Assembly: GCF_030209835.1 (NCBI RefSeq)
Contig: NZ_JARVRF010000011.1
Location: 186,001-250,000 of the forward strand
Source: Arthrobacter sp. efr-133-R2A-120
Lineage (GTDB): Bacteria; Actinomycetota; Actinomycetes; Actinomycetales; Micrococcaceae
Direction: 5' to 3'
DNA: 64,000 nucleotides
The translations under genes and the position numbers were made by a program. A model generated the notes under the pieces. That model saw nothing but the letters and a program-made list of their open reading frames with translations, did not search any database and was not told the origin of the DNA. The stretch's first letter is position 1, and each line of letters opens with the position of its first letter. This document shows, one piece after another, positions 1 to 8,663 of this stretch.

Positions 1-1
1 C

Positions 2-364
2 CGGAGCGTCGAGATCGGCGGCCGCGAGGTGTGCGTGGTGCGCACCCTCGCCGGGGTCTTCGCGATCGGTTCGAAGTGCCCGCACCAGGCCGCCAACATG
101 TGTGATGGCGCCATCAAAGGCACGATGGAGCCGTCGGAGCGCAACGAGTATCACTTCGCACAAGAAGGCGAGATCGTCACCTGCCCCTGGCATGGATACG
201 AGTTCAGCCTGCGAACGGGTGCCAGCGTGGGCGGTGCGCTCAAAGGCCGGCTGGGCGCCTACCAGATTGAAGTCCGCGACGGCGCAGTTTATTGCAGTCC
301 CCGCCGTGTACGCCCGGAAAGGCCCGCGCGCGCGGAGCGTCCAGCCCGAAAGGCGGGGGAGTAG
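2..364 (+). CDS. Rieske [2Fe-2S] ferredoxin-like protein, 5' end outside window
   Basis: The reading frame is open from the first bases of the window, so the true start lies upstream. The visible part carries both halves of a Rieske cluster site: a C-P-H motif early in the protein and a C-P-W-H-G motif about 45 residues later. These would bind a [2Fe-2S] cluster through two Cys and two His. No catalytic dioxygenase domain follows, and the protein ends in a basic, Arg/Pro-rich tail. It is therefore a small ferredoxin-type electron carrier or the subunit of an oxygenase lying to the left. It ends 3 nt before the downstream lyase gene, suggesting one operon. Confidence 0.85.
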   Translation, partial: RSVEIGGREVCVVRTLAGVFAIGSKCPHQAANMCDGAIKGTMEPSERNEYHFAQEGEIVTCPWHGYEFSLRTGASVGGALKGRLGAYQIEVRDGAVYCSPRRVRPERPARAERPARKAGE

Positions 365-367
365 CTC

Positions 368-1219
368 ATGCAAGAGGGTCTGTGCACGCTGCTGTTCGTC
401 CCTGCCGACGACGCACGCAAGGTGAACAACGCGCTCGGGAGCGGCGCCGATGCTGTCATCCTCGACCTCGAAGACGCGATCTCCCCTCAAGGGAAAGACA
501 ACGCCCGTCGTCGTGCCCGCGGGATTCTGGACGCCCGCATCGAAGGCGGTCCGGCGATGATCGTCCGGATCAACGCCCCCGACACGGGCTGGGGAGTCTC
601 CGACCTGGAGGTGCTCAGCGGCGCAGCCCCGGACTCCATCATGGTCCCGAAAGCGACTCCCCGCATGCTGGGCCTCCTGCCTCTGACGTGCCCGCCCGTG
701 ATCGCGCTGGTGGAGACTGCCCAAGGGGTTGAGGAGGCCGCCGGTGTCGCCGCTGACCCTCGCGTCGTACGCCTCATGCTCGGTTCAGCCGATCTTGCGG
801 CCGATGTCGGGAGCGAGTTGCGCGCCGACGAACTCGACCTGCTCTACCCCCGGTCGCGGGTGGCGATGGCCTCGGCTGCCGCCGGGATCGAGGGACCGAT
901 CGACGTCGTGCATCTGGACATCACCGACGACGACGGCCTTGTTGCCGCCTCGGGGCGGTCACGCAGCCTGGGTTTCACCGCGAAAGCCTGCATCCACCCG
1001 CGGCAACTCGGCCCCGTCAAGGCCACCTTCACCCCGGGTGAGGATGACATTGTGCGCGCCCTGGCCGTCGTCGAGGCCTACGAGCAGGCCCAGATAAACG
1101 GCCACGGGGTCGCGACGGTGGGAACGAAACTTGTCGACCTGCCAGTGCTGCGCAGGGCTCAACGCACCCTGACCATCTCGGGCATCTCCGCCCGTCCACT
1201 TATTAAGGAGAACCTATGA
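368..1219 (+). CDS. HpcH/HpaI aldolase / CitE-like CoA-ester lyase
   Basis: This 283-residue protein has the CitE/HpcH TIM-barrel signature: an N-terminal LLFVPADD stretch, the metal-site segment ILDLEDAISP (about residue 35), a conserved Arg in VRINAP, the ALVETAQG strand and the GSADLAADVG loop. The C-terminal KACIHPRQL motif is typical of citramalyl-, malyl- or beta-methylmalyl-CoA lyases. These enzymes split a 3-hydroxyacyl-CoA into acetyl-CoA (or a homologue) and a 2-oxoacid using Mg2+. Its stop overlaps the start of the MaoC gene (ATGA), indicating translational coupling. The exact substrate is not deducible. Confidence 0.88.
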   Translation: MQEGLCTLLFVPADDARKVNNALGSGADAVILDLEDAISPQGKDNARRRARGILDARIEGGPAMIVRINAPDTGWGVSDLEVLSGAAPDSIMVPKATPRMLGLLPLTCPPVIALVETAQGVEEAAGVAADPRVVRLMLGSADLAADVGSELRADELDLLYPRSRVAMASAAAGIEGPIDVVHLDITDDDGLVAASGRSRSLGFTAKACIHPRQLGPVKATFTPGEDDIVRALAVVEAYEQAQINGHGVATVGTKLVDLPVLRRAQRTLTISGISARPLIKENL

Positions 1220-1746
1220 GCACCGATACCGTCATGGCACCCAAACAGTGGCGCGGCCGCTTCTTCGAAGACATGGAGGTGGGAGACGTCTACCGGAGCC
1301 GTCTGGGGCGCACCATCGAGCAAACAGACAACACGTGGTTCACCCTGCTCACCATGAACACCAACCAGGTGCATTTCAACAGTGAGTTCGCCGCGAAGAC
1401 GGAGTTCAAGGCCCCGCTCGTCAACTCGTGCCTGACCCTGTCGATCGTGGTGGGGCTCTCCGTGTCAGACACGAGCGAGAACGCCATGGCGAACCTCGCC
1501 TGGGACAAGATCTCCATGCCCAACCCTGTCTTCGCCGGTGACACCCTGTGGGCCGAAAGCGAAGTGACCTCCAAACGCGAATCGAAGTCGCGCCCGAATC
1601 AGGGCATCATCGGGATCCGCACCCGGGGCATCAACCAGCACGGCCAGACCGTCGTCGAATACCAGCGCACGTTCATGATGTATCGCAAACATGCCCCCCA
1701 GGCGGTCGAACAGTTTCCCGAACCGACCTCGGAATGGAACGTCTAG
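1216..1746 (+). CDS. MaoC-family acyl-CoA hydratase
   Basis: This is a 176-residue single hot-dog-fold protein of MaoC type. It has the FFEDMEVGDVYRS opening, the Asn/His-containing hydratase segment around residues 43-60, and the FAGDTLWAESEV strand typical of the family. MaoC enzymes hydrate 2-enoyl-CoAs to 3-hydroxyacyl-CoAs. It starts inside the stop codon of the lyase gene and is followed by a CoA-transferase. A hydratase feeding a CitE-like lyase is the arrangement used for mesaconyl-, itaconyl- or methylcrotonyl-type CoA esters; which one is inference. Confidence 0.85.
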   Translation: MSTDTVMAPKQWRGRFFEDMEVGDVYRSRLGRTIEQTDNTWFTLLTMNTNQVHFNSEFAAKTEFKAPLVNSCLTLSIVVGLSVSDTSENAMANLAWDKISMPNPVFAGDTLWAESEVTSKRESKSRPNQGIIGIRTRGINQHGQTVVEYQRTFMMYRKHAPQAVEQFPEPTSEWNV

Positions 1747-1808
1747 CCACAACACCAAGGCCGGCGCACCGACGCGTCGGCCACAAGCAACAAGGAGCAG
1801 CATTCACC

Positions 1809-3011
1809 ATGTATCACATTGATAAGCGAGCGCTCAGCGGCCTGAAAGTCGTAGAGTTCGCCCACGTCATCGCCGGCCCCCTCGCCGGAACACTTCTCGC
1901 CGACCTGGGCGCGGACATCGTGCACGTCGAGGATCCGGGGCGCGGGGACCCGCAGCGCAACGCCGGACCAGCCAAAGACGGAGTGCATTTGTGGTGGAAG
2001 GTGGCTGCCCGCAACAAGCGCTCCGTCACCCTCAACCTGCGCACCGAGGAAGGCCGCGACCTCGCACGCAAACTTGCAGTATGGGCGGACGTCGTGATCT
2101 GCAACTTCCGCGTGGAAACCCTGGAGAAATGGGAGCTTGACTTCACCTCGCTTAACAAGATCAACCCCAAGTTGATCATGCTGCAGGTCACTGGCTTCGG
2201 AAACTCGTCTTCCAAGCGGAACTCGCCCGGCTTTGGCAAAGTGGGCGAGGCGATGAGCGGGGTGGTCAACATCACCGGATTCCCCGACGGACCACCAGTG
2301 CACACAGGCTTCTCCCACGGCGACTCGGTCACCGGGTTGATGGGCGCGTACGCGATTCTGGCGGCCGCCTACCGCAAGAACAATGACCCGGACTTCCAGG
2401 GTGAGTGGATCGATCTCGCGCTCTACGACGGACTCTTCCGCCTGGTCGAATGGCAGGTCATCTTCTACGACCAGCTGGGCGAGAATCCGACCCGGGCCGG
2501 CAACCAGCTCGCGGCCGCCCCCGCCGCCGTCATCAACACCTACATGACAAAGGACGACCGCTGGATTACGGTCACCTCGGGCACGCCCCGATCGGTGCAG
2601 AACGTGGCCACCTTGGTGGGCGAACCCCTGGAGGACTACGCCACACCGGCCATGCAGGTGCAGCACCGTGAGCGGCTCGATGAGCTGGTGCGCCAGTGGA
2701 TCAAGGCGCACACCCTCGATGAGTGCGTTGCCGAAATGGACCGTCTCGAAGTCGTCGCCTCCCCGATCTACACGGTCGAGGACATCCTCAAAGACGAAAC
2801 GTACCGGGAACGCGAGAACGTGATTGAGATCGAGGATCCCGACCTGGGCCCCGTGCGCATGCAGAATGTTTTCCCACGCCTCACCAACCACACGGGCAAG
2901 GTATGGCGGACCGCCCCCTCGCTGGGTGAGCACAACGACAGTTTCTATGCCGAGGACCTCGGCATCAGCCCGGACGGCATCGCAGAACTACGCGCCGCCG
3001 GCACCATCTAA
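1809..3011 (+). CDS. CaiB/BaiF-type (family III) CoA-transferase
   Basis: The ATG at 1809 is chosen because an AGGAG-like site lies about 10 nt upstream and family similarity begins there; the open frame to its left looks non-coding. The 400-residue product begins with the family III pattern LSGLKVVEFAHVIAGPLAG, followed by LADLGADIVHVED and a KRSVTLNL segment. The catalytic Asp is expected in the HGDSVTG segment near residue 172. These enzymes move CoA from a donor CoA ester to a carboxylic acid through an aspartyl-CoA intermediate. It would activate the acid used by the hydratase and lyase just upstream. Confidence 0.9.
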   Translation: MYHIDKRALSGLKVVEFAHVIAGPLAGTLLADLGADIVHVEDPGRGDPQRNAGPAKDGVHLWWKVAARNKRSVTLNLRTEEGRDLARKLAVWADVVICNFRVETLEKWELDFTSLNKINPKLIMLQVTGFGNSSSKRNSPGFGKVGEAMSGVVNITGFPDGPPVHTGFSHGDSVTGLMGAYAILAAAYRKNNDPDFQGEWIDLALYDGLFRLVEWQVIFYDQLGENPTRAGNQLAAAPAAVINTYMTKDDRWITVTSGTPRSVQNVATLVGEPLEDYATPAMQVQHRERLDELVRQWIKAHTLDECVAEMDRLEVVASPIYTVEDILKDETYRERENVIEIEDPDLGPVRMQNVFPRLTNHTGKVWRTAPSLGEHNDSFYAEDLGISPDGIAELRAAGTI

Positions 3012-3105
3012 CAAAGCGACAACTTCTGCGCCGCAGGTGGCTGCCTCCCGGGGGCGCAGATGCTTGCCCTTCGTATTGAAGTGTTGAACTCAAAGGAGAG
3101 CCCGA

Positions 3106-3975
3106 ATGAACACCACAGGCCAGACACCGAACAGCGATAGCCTCGAGATTCCCGAATTGCCGGAGGACCGGCGACTAGAGGGACGGACAGCGATCGTCAC
3201 TGGAGCGGGCTCGGCCGGAACCATGGGCGGCACCGGGTCGGACATCGCTCTGTTGTTGGCGTCGCAGGGGGCGAACGTCGTTGTACTGGACGTCTCGGAA
3301 GACCGTGCACGACACACGCTCGAAGCCATCGAGCGAATCGGTGGGCGCGCCTACGTCCATACTGCAGACATCACCGTCAAGGCGAACTGCGAAGCGGTGG
3401 CGGCCCGTGCCCTCGACGAGTTCGGCGGAATCGACATCCTGGTCAACAATGCAGCCATTGCGCCCGGTGAGCAGGAGAACCTCGAGTCGATGTGGGATGC
3501 CATCATCGCCCTCAACCTGAAGGCCCCCAAGCTCATGTCGGACGCCGTGCTTCCGCACATGAAGGCGGCCGGCGGTGGCTCCATCATCCACATTTCGTCA
3601 ATCGCCGGCTTTCGCGCCGGGGGCGGCATCGGCTACTCGGCGGCGAAAGGCGGCCTGATTGCCATGGCCAAGGCGCAGGCATTCGAGTACGGCCAAAGCG
3701 CGATACGGGTCAACACCGTCGCACCCGGGCATGTCGCGATTCCCATGGGCCTGGGGTTCAAAGGCTGGGATGGAGGAGGCACGGACCGCATGCGATCCCG
3801 ACGCGCGAAGGCCACCATGCTTGGCACAGAAGGCACAGGCTGGGACGTCGCTTTCGCGGTTCTCTATCTGGCCAGCGACGAGTCGCGCTATGTGACGGGG
3901 CACACGATCCCAGTCGACGGCGGCACGACTGCGACGATGCCGATCATGTTGGCCGCGCAAATCGAGTCCGCGTAG
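3106..3975 (+). CDS. SDR-family NAD(P)-dependent oxidoreductase with expanded glycine loop
   Basis: This 289-residue short-chain dehydrogenase has the NNAAI motif, the catalytic Ser in HISSIAG, the YSAAKGG active site (Tyr-x3-Lys) and a C-terminal VDGGTTA segment. The N-terminal cofactor loop is unusual: the usual TGxxxGIG is replaced by the longer TGAGSAGTMGGTGSDIA, adding several residues between the glycines. The function is probably oxidation of a hydroxyl on the pathway intermediate. It follows the CoA-transferase after about 95 nt, with an AAAGGAGA ribosome site just before the ATG. Confidence 0.88.
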   Translation: MNTTGQTPNSDSLEIPELPEDRRLEGRTAIVTGAGSAGTMGGTGSDIALLLASQGANVVVLDVSEDRARHTLEAIERIGGRAYVHTADITVKANCEAVAARALDEFGGIDILVNNAAIAPGEQENLESMWDAIIALNLKAPKLMSDAVLPHMKAAGGGSIIHISSIAGFRAGGGIGYSAAKGGLIAMAKAQAFEYGQSAIRVNTVAPGHVAIPMGLGFKGWDGGGTDRMRSRRAKATMLGTEGTGWDVAFAVLYLASDESRYVTGHTIPVDGGTTATMPIMLAAQIESA

Positions 3976-4323
3976 GTCACCGACAGTCGAGGAAATCGTT
4001 GATGAGTGCCGCCGAGCAAAAGTCGCCCGTGTCACTGTGCCCGGTGAGCGCCATCGGCCTCGTTCCTGACACGGACTGAGCTTGGCCAGACGGTCATCGA
4101 GGGACGATATCGACCGTCCCCTGATGCCTCGGAGCAATACATTCGGAGCAATACATTCAGGGGCTAAATCGATGCCGGACATGGAAGGCCCCGGAAGGTT
4201 CAGACCTTCCGGGGCCTTTTTGACGCCCATGAGGGGTTCTGCTTTGCACTATTGCAGGGCCGCGCTCGTCATATGTTGGGTGACTATTCGCCCTTGCTAT
4301 CCCTGGCCGGTTTGAACGCCGTC
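3976..4323. other. Intergenic region between convergent genes
   Basis: No convincing gene is seen. A 25-codon open frame (4002-4079) starts with ATG behind a GAGGAAA stretch but shows no recognisable motif. A 14-bp unit GGAGCAATACATTC is repeated in tandem at about 4133-4160. The strong terminator at 4185-4221 closes the left operon. Confidence 0.5.
4185..4221 (+). terminator. Rho-independent terminator
   Basis: A perfect 15-bp stem (AAGGCCCCGGAAGGT at 4185-4199 pairing with 4204-4218) encloses a 4-nt loop and runs into five Ts. It lies after the SDR gene and before the convergent MmgE/PrpD gene. The symmetry gives As on the other strand too, so it may work in both directions. Confidence 0.9.
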
Positions 4324-5688
4324 TCAGCCGCGCAACGCGTTTGTGATAACTGCGGCGTCTGGGACTGAAGAGATGGAGCGGATGTCGCACAGTACGCGTT
4401 CGGCCAACTCTGCGTTGAGAACCCTTCCGGCTCGTTCGAGGAAGAGTTCATCAATGCGGTCCGAGCCTGGCTGGAGGATTTCGGGGCGCCGGCCCGCGAT
4501 TCGCAGCTCCCGCCCGTCGTCGAGCCGGGCTACGATTTCGACGGCGTCCGCTTCGTTTTGACGCAGGCTCACCAAGGCTGCCAGGTCGGCCGCCCGGGCA
4601 TCCGCGCCTGCCTCGTTGAAGTAGCGGGGATCGGTAACCGGTCGGCCAAGCAGCGCTGCGGCGAGCGTGAAACGTGCGGACATCTGACGTTGCAGCATGG
4701 TTTCGAAGGGTCCTTCTGCGCCTACCCCGGCACTACCGGTGCCGTTGGCCGGGGTGTTGGGCCGGGAAACCACCAACTCGCTGATCGTCGCACCTGTTAG
4801 CGCCGGGGCCAATTCGCCGGCCAGTTCAAGGGTTTCCTGATTCTGCAAGCAGACGGCAAACTTTTTGCTGCCCAGACGCGTGATGGCCGGCTCCTCGGAG
4901 CGGAGGCCCAGACCCGCGACGTTTGGCTGTTCACCCGCATACACTGCGAAGAAGCCGTATGGACCCTCCAGCGCATTCGGACTTGCCGCGGCGCCGGCCA
5001 TCGCGAGCTTAGCTGCAAGCAAGCCGTTTCTCGCACCAAGACCGGCATGGGCAAGGGGCTCAATGGTGCCGCTGACAAAGCCCTGATTGCTGCCGGCCGC
5101 GGAGTTGCTGGCGATGCTCAAAGCCGTGGCAAGCTGATTGGCGCCTGCGCCGAAAATGTACGCCGCGGCCGCCGCTGCACCGAATGGACCCATGATCCCG
5201 CTGGGACGGTACTTCCGGGCGCTCAAGCCGCCCGGAACGATCTCCCCGAGGATACCGACGGCCTCGTAGCCCGCGATCACGCCGCGAGCGAAGCGCTCAC
5301 CGCTTACGCCAGCCGCATCAACGGCCGCCAAGGCAGCCGGAATGATGTAGGTGCCGGGGTGGCTTCCCTCTACGTAACCGCCGGGACCGCAATCTTCCTG
5401 CAAGCACGAGTGCGCGGCGATGGCGTTGACGAAGGCCGCTGCGGCGGGGGAGAGCCGGTTGCGCCGACCCAATACCGTGGAGGCGCCCGATTCGGAGGAG
5501 ACGGCTCGTAAACCTGCAGCAAAGGCCTCGAACTCGGTCCCGGTCAGCGCCACCCCGATACCGTGCAAAAGCCGGTCACTGACGGCGGTGGACAGGGAGG
5601 TGGCGAGGGGGCTGTCCGCGACGTCGAGGACCGCCTCTGCGACTTGGCCCGACAGACCGGTACGGGTGAGAGAGTGGGGCATGGTCAT
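4324..5688 (-). CDS. MmgE/PrpD family protein
   Basis: This 454-residue protein shows the MmgE/PrpD layout. An all-helical N-terminal part carries a conserved NAIAAHSCLQEDC segment and a SHPGTYIIPAALA stretch, followed by the GFVSGTIEPLAHAGLGARNG region. The family includes 2-methylcitrate dehydratase, cis-aconitate decarboxylase and iminodisuccinate epimerase-type enzymes, all acting on small di- or tricarboxylates. That chemistry fits the C4-C6 acid metabolism suggested by the CitE/MaoC/CaiB cassette. It is transcribed away from the crotonase gene, with a shared intergenic promoter region. Confidence 0.85.
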   Translation of the reverse strand: MTMPHSLTRTGLSGQVAEAVLDVADSPLATSLSTAVSDRLLHGIGVALTGTEFEAFAAGLRAVSSESGASTVLGRRNRLSPAAAAFVNAIAAHSCLQEDCGPGGYVEGSHPGTYIIPAALAAVDAAGVSGERFARGVIAGYEAVGILGEIVPGGLSARKYRPSGIMGPFGAAAAAAYIFGAGANQLATALSIASNSAAGSNQGFVSGTIEPLAHAGLGARNGLLAAKLAMAGAAASPNALEGPYGFFAVYAGEQPNVAGLGLRSEEPAITRLGSKKFAVCLQNQETLELAGELAPALTGATISELVVSRPNTPANGTGSAGVGAEGPFETMLQRQMSARFTLAAALLGRPVTDPRYFNEAGADARAADLAALVSLRQNEADAVEIVARLDDGRELRIAGRRPEILQPGSDRIDELFLERAGRVLNAELAERVLCDIRSISSVPDAAVITNALRG

Positions 5689-5744
5689 ATTCGGCTCCTA
5701 TGCATTTGCCAGCCGGCATCGATGTCGAGAATTTGGAATCAAAA

Positions 5745-5780
5745 CCGTCTAATGATGACTATGAATATAATCAAGGGTAG
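5745..5780. promoter_or_regulatory. Divergent AT-rich promoter/operator
   Basis: Between the MmgE/PrpD gene (leftward) and the crotonase gene (rightward) lies an AT-rich stretch, GACTATGAATATAATC, in GC-rich surroundings. It contains a TATAAT-like -10 and partly matches the 16-bp element found before other operons here (7736, 10681, 23837). Confidence 0.5.
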
Positions 5781-5840
5781 CAGTTTGGGTGGCTGATGCC
5801 TATATTGGGAGCAAAAGACCGGCATGGAGAGGCAGGATCA

Positions 5841-6617
5841 ATGACCTTCGAGCACCCACACTGGGAACGAATCAGCATCACTCACGACAATGGGGTCACC
5901 GAAATGCGGTTTCACACAAACGGCGGATCCTTCGTCTGGGATGCCCAGGCCCACACTGAGCTCACCGAGGCTTTCGATTGGGTCGGCAAGAACCATGCCA
6001 CGAAGGTGCTCATCCTGACGGGCACTGGCGATGTGTACTGCACTGAGCTGGATGTGACGAGTTTTACCCGCCACAGCTGGGACTACATCTGGTGGGAGGG
6101 GCGCCGGATGTTGCGGAACCTGAACGACGTCGAAATCCCGATCATCGGGGCCGTCAACGGCCCGGCCCTCATCCATTCCGAGATCCCCGTGATGGGCGAC
6201 ATCGTCCTCGCTGCCGAGCACGCCGAGTTTGCCGACAAGGCACACTTTCCCCTGCGTGACACCATCCCGGGCGACGGGGTGAACCTCGTGTGGGGTGAAC
6301 TGCTCGGGCCCACCCGCGTCAAGTACTGGCTGCTCACCGGGTCCGTCATTGGCGCCGAGGAGGGAAAGCAGATCGGGTTCATCAACGAGGTACTGCCCGC
6401 AGAGAAGCTCATGGACCGCGCCTGGGAGATTGCCAGGGATCTGGCGCGCCGAGACGTGGCGATGCTGCGCTACGCCAAGGCCGCGGCATCCATCGGGTTC
6501 CGGCGCAATTTCAACGAGGGCCTCAGCCATGGTCTCGGCGTCGAGGGCAGCGGTCACTGGTATATGGGTGGGCTGAAGGCTGGCCAGCTGTCGGGTCACG
6601 AAACGCCCCGTCCGTGA
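5841..6617 (+). CDS. Enoyl-CoA hydratase/isomerase (crotonase) family protein
   Basis: The ATG at 5841 is preferred over an upstream in-frame start because a GGCAGGA-like site precedes it and family similarity begins there. The 258-residue product has crotonase features: the VLILTGTGDVYC strand, the PIIGAVNGPALIHSEIPVM stretch of the oxyanion hole, and the LGPTRVKYWLLTG segment. The usual acidic catalytic residues are not obvious, so it may be a C-C hydrolase or decarboxylase of the superfamily rather than a true hydratase. Its stop overlaps the GTG start of the following oxidoreductase. Confidence 0.85.
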   Translation: MTFEHPHWERISITHDNGVTEMRFHTNGGSFVWDAQAHTELTEAFDWVGKNHATKVLILTGTGDVYCTELDVTSFTRHSWDYIWWEGRRMLRNLNDVEIPIIGAVNGPALIHSEIPVMGDIVLAAEHAEFADKAHFPLRDTIPGDGVNLVWGELLGPTRVKYWLLTGSVIGAEEGKQIGFINEVLPAEKLMDRAWEIARDLARRDVAMLRYAKAAASIGFRRNFNEGLSHGLGVEGSGHWYMGGLKAGQLSGHETPRP

Positions 6618-7717
6618 CTGGCGACCTCGGTGTCGGAATTGTCGGTGCCAGCATCAGCGGCGGATGGGCCCAGGAATCGCACATTCCAGCCGTTCTGGCG
6701 ACGCCGGGAGTGGCGCTTCGCGCGGTGTCAACAACGCGACGCGCTACTGCCGACGCCTCGGCCGAACAATTTGGTGCACGACGCGCCCATACGAGTGCCA
6801 CCGCTCTCGCCACTGATACCGACGTTGACCTCGTTACGGTCGCGGTGAAAGTCACAGAGCACTTTGAGTCCGTCACGGCCGCCGTGTCAGCCCGGAAAGA
6901 CGTCTACTGCGAGTGGCCTCTCGGGGTGAATACCCAGCAAGCCAAGATCCTGCGGGATCACGCGGTGCTGGCCGGCGTCCGCCACATCATCGGCCTGCAG
7001 GCGCGGCAGCAACCCGCAGTTCAGCTACTTCGCGAGTTGGTCGACGGCGGCCGGATCGGCCGGGTGCTGGCAGTGCATGTCTTGTCAGCCGGCATGGGTC
7101 TTGGCGCGCCGGTGCTGGCACGCGGCAAGGAATGGGTTGCCGACGAGCGAAACGGTCTGTCAGCCCTGACCGTGCGTACCGCCCATACCCTTGATGCCGT
7201 GCAGTTCGCAGTCGGGCGGCTCGCCGGGATATCGGCAACGGTTGGCGTGGCCACCCCGAAGGTGGCAATCGAGGGCGAGAATCGTTGGATAACCAAGACC
7301 GCGGCCGACCAAGTGGCAATCGAAGGAGCGCTCGCAGGCGGGGCGACATTGTCGGGACTGTTTGTTCTGGGAGTGCATGCGACCGGGATGCCCCTGATGA
7401 CGGTCTATGGCTCGGAGGGCACGCTGGAGATTGTGCCGGACCGCCCTGACGGCCAGATACAGATGGCACGGTTGAGCCTGGTCGAGACGCGCAGTTCGGG
7501 GGAGCGGTCGGTCCTGCCGTCCCCCAAGGAACCGCCCGGCGCTGACGGCGAGCCGCTGGCCGGGCCAGCTGCCAGCGTGCGGCGGATGTACCGGGCGATA
7601 GCGGCCGGGACCGCAGACGGTGACGTCCCCGACTTTGACGACGCAGTGCGTTTGCACGAGCTGCTTGATGTCGTCCGGCGTGCTGCCGCTTCGGGGTGTT
7701 GGCAGGGTGTGGTCTGA
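6614..7717 (+). CDS. Gfo/Idh/MocA oxidoreductase, Gal80-like subgroup
   Basis: A 367-residue NAD(P)-dependent dehydrogenase. The N-terminal Rossmann fold reads GIVGASISGGWA. Where most Gfo/Idh proteins have an EKP motif, this one has CEWPLG, as in Gal80-like relatives. A C-terminal (beta/alpha) domain forms the substrate pocket. The GTG start overlaps the crotonase stop (GTGA). The last 30 nt of this gene lie inside the 977-bp block that is repeated at 31.7 kb. The substrate is probably a sugar, cyclitol or polyol, but this is inference. Confidence 0.82.
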   Translation: MTGDLGVGIVGASISGGWAQESHIPAVLATPGVALRAVSTTRRATADASAEQFGARRAHTSATALATDTDVDLVTVAVKVTEHFESVTAAVSARKDVYCEWPLGVNTQQAKILRDHAVLAGVRHIIGLQARQQPAVQLLRELVDGGRIGRVLAVHVLSAGMGLGAPVLARGKEWVADERNGLSALTVRTAHTLDAVQFAVGRLAGISATVGVATPKVAIEGENRWITKTAADQVAIEGALAGGATLSGLFVLGVHATGMPLMTVYGSEGTLEIVPDRPDGQIQMARLSLVETRSSGERSVLPSPKEPPGADGEPLAGPAASVRRMYRAIAAGTADGDVPDFDDAVRLHELLDVVRRAAASGCWQGVV

Positions 7718-7721
7718 AGGG

Positions 7722-7751
7722 GTGACAAATATCCGATTCATACATATAGTT
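7722..7751 (+). promoter_or_regulatory. Promoter with shared 16-bp element upstream of hydrolase
   Basis: A -35-like GTGACA and a -10-like TATAGT are separated by 17 nt. The spacer and -10 together form ATTCATACATATAGTT (7736-7751), nearly the same as the sequence at 10681-10696. It lies about 60 nt before the hydrolase start and overlaps the end of the upstream gene. Confidence 0.6.
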
Positions 7752-7811
7752 AGGATGGAATTGCTGGTCTGCCGGGCGTGTTGAGCCCGGACTAACTCAA
7801 AGAGGAGCACT

Positions 7812-8663
7812 GTGACTGCGCACGAGTATCAAGAAGGCCGGGCCAGGGTCAACGGCCTGGACATCCATTACCTGGAATGGGGCAAGCGCGGGAACCAGCC
7901 GCTGGTGATGGTGCATGGTTTGAGCGTCACCGCCCACACCTGGGATCCGATCGCGCGCCGTCTTGCGGAGAAGTACCACGTCATTGCCCCGGACCTGCGC
8001 GGTCATGGGGAGAGCAGCTGGTCCCCGCAGGGCTACGCGGTGCGGGCGTTCGCCGGTGATGTCACCGGGCTGCTCGGGCAGATGGGCATCGGACCCTATT
8101 ACCTTGTCGGGCACTCCAACGGGGTGCGTGTCTCGATCGCGATCGCGGGGGAGAACCCCGGGCAGGTGCGGCGGATGGCGTTATCGGATGCGGGGCCGGC
8201 GACCAGCGTGGAGGGTGCGCGGTTCATGCGGGACTTCATCGCGCGCAACACGAACCTGCGCGGCTTCCGTGACGAGAACGAGGTGCGCGAGTTCTACCTG
8301 GCGCAGCACCCGGAGTGGGTCGAGGAGTTCATCGACCTGCACGTGAAGTACCAGGTGCGCCGGAACTGGGCGGGCAAGCTGGTGCCCAAGGCCGACCCGG
8401 ACCTGCAGTGGATCACCGGCTCGGTGAGCCTGCCCGACGTCGAGTACCTGTGGGAGATGTCGGCGAAGGCGGCCATGCCGACCCTGTACATGATCGGGCG
8501 CACCAGCAACGTCCTGGACCAGCCCATCATCGACCGTCTTCAGCAGGTCATGCCCGACGTGCGGGTCGAATGGTTCGAGACCGGCCATTACATCCCCCGC
8601 GAGCAACCCAAACAATTCACCGACTCCCTCCTGGACTTCTTCGCGGAAGGCGAGCAACGATGA
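7812..8663 (+). CDS. Alpha/beta hydrolase, copy 1
   Basis: This is a 283-residue alpha/beta-fold hydrolase. The nucleophile elbow is GHSNGV (Ser about 102), the oxyanion region is VMVHGLS, and the catalytic His is in TGHYIP (about 259). The GHGESSW segment is typical of C-C bond or ester hydrolases. It starts at GTG behind AGAGGAGCA. The second copy at 31.8 kb differs by only two residues (S38N and L163V by my reading). Its stop overlaps the start of the next lyase gene. It probably cleaves an ester, lactone or ring-fission product in this pathway. Confidence 0.9.
   Translation: MTAHEYQEGRARVNGLDIHYLEWGKRGNQPLVMVHGLSVTAHTWDPIARRLAEKYHVIAPDLRGHGESSWSPQGYAVRAFAGDVTGLLGQMGIGPYYLVGHSNGVRVSIAIAGENPGQVRRMALSDAGPATSVEGARFMRDFIARNTNLRGFRDENEVREFYLAQHPEWVEEFIDLHVKYQVRRNWAGKLVPKADPDLQWITGSVSLPDVEYLWEMSAKAAMPTLYMIGRTSNVLDQPIIDRLQQVMPDVRVEWFETGHYIPREQPKQFTDSLLDFFAEGEQR

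Noticed and set aside
1548..1808. Longer N terminus for the CaiB-type CoA-transferase
   Set aside because: The extra part overlaps the MaoC gene, is Arg/His/Pro-rich shadow sequence, and a good ribosome site supports ATG 1809.
1743..2933. 396-codon frame on the minus strand
   Set aside because: It is the antisense shadow of the CoA-transferase gene, without any family motif.
8315..8659. Longer start for the second CitE-like lyase
   Set aside because: It lies wholly inside the hydrolase gene and has shadow composition; ATG 8660 overlaps the hydrolase stop as expected for coupling.
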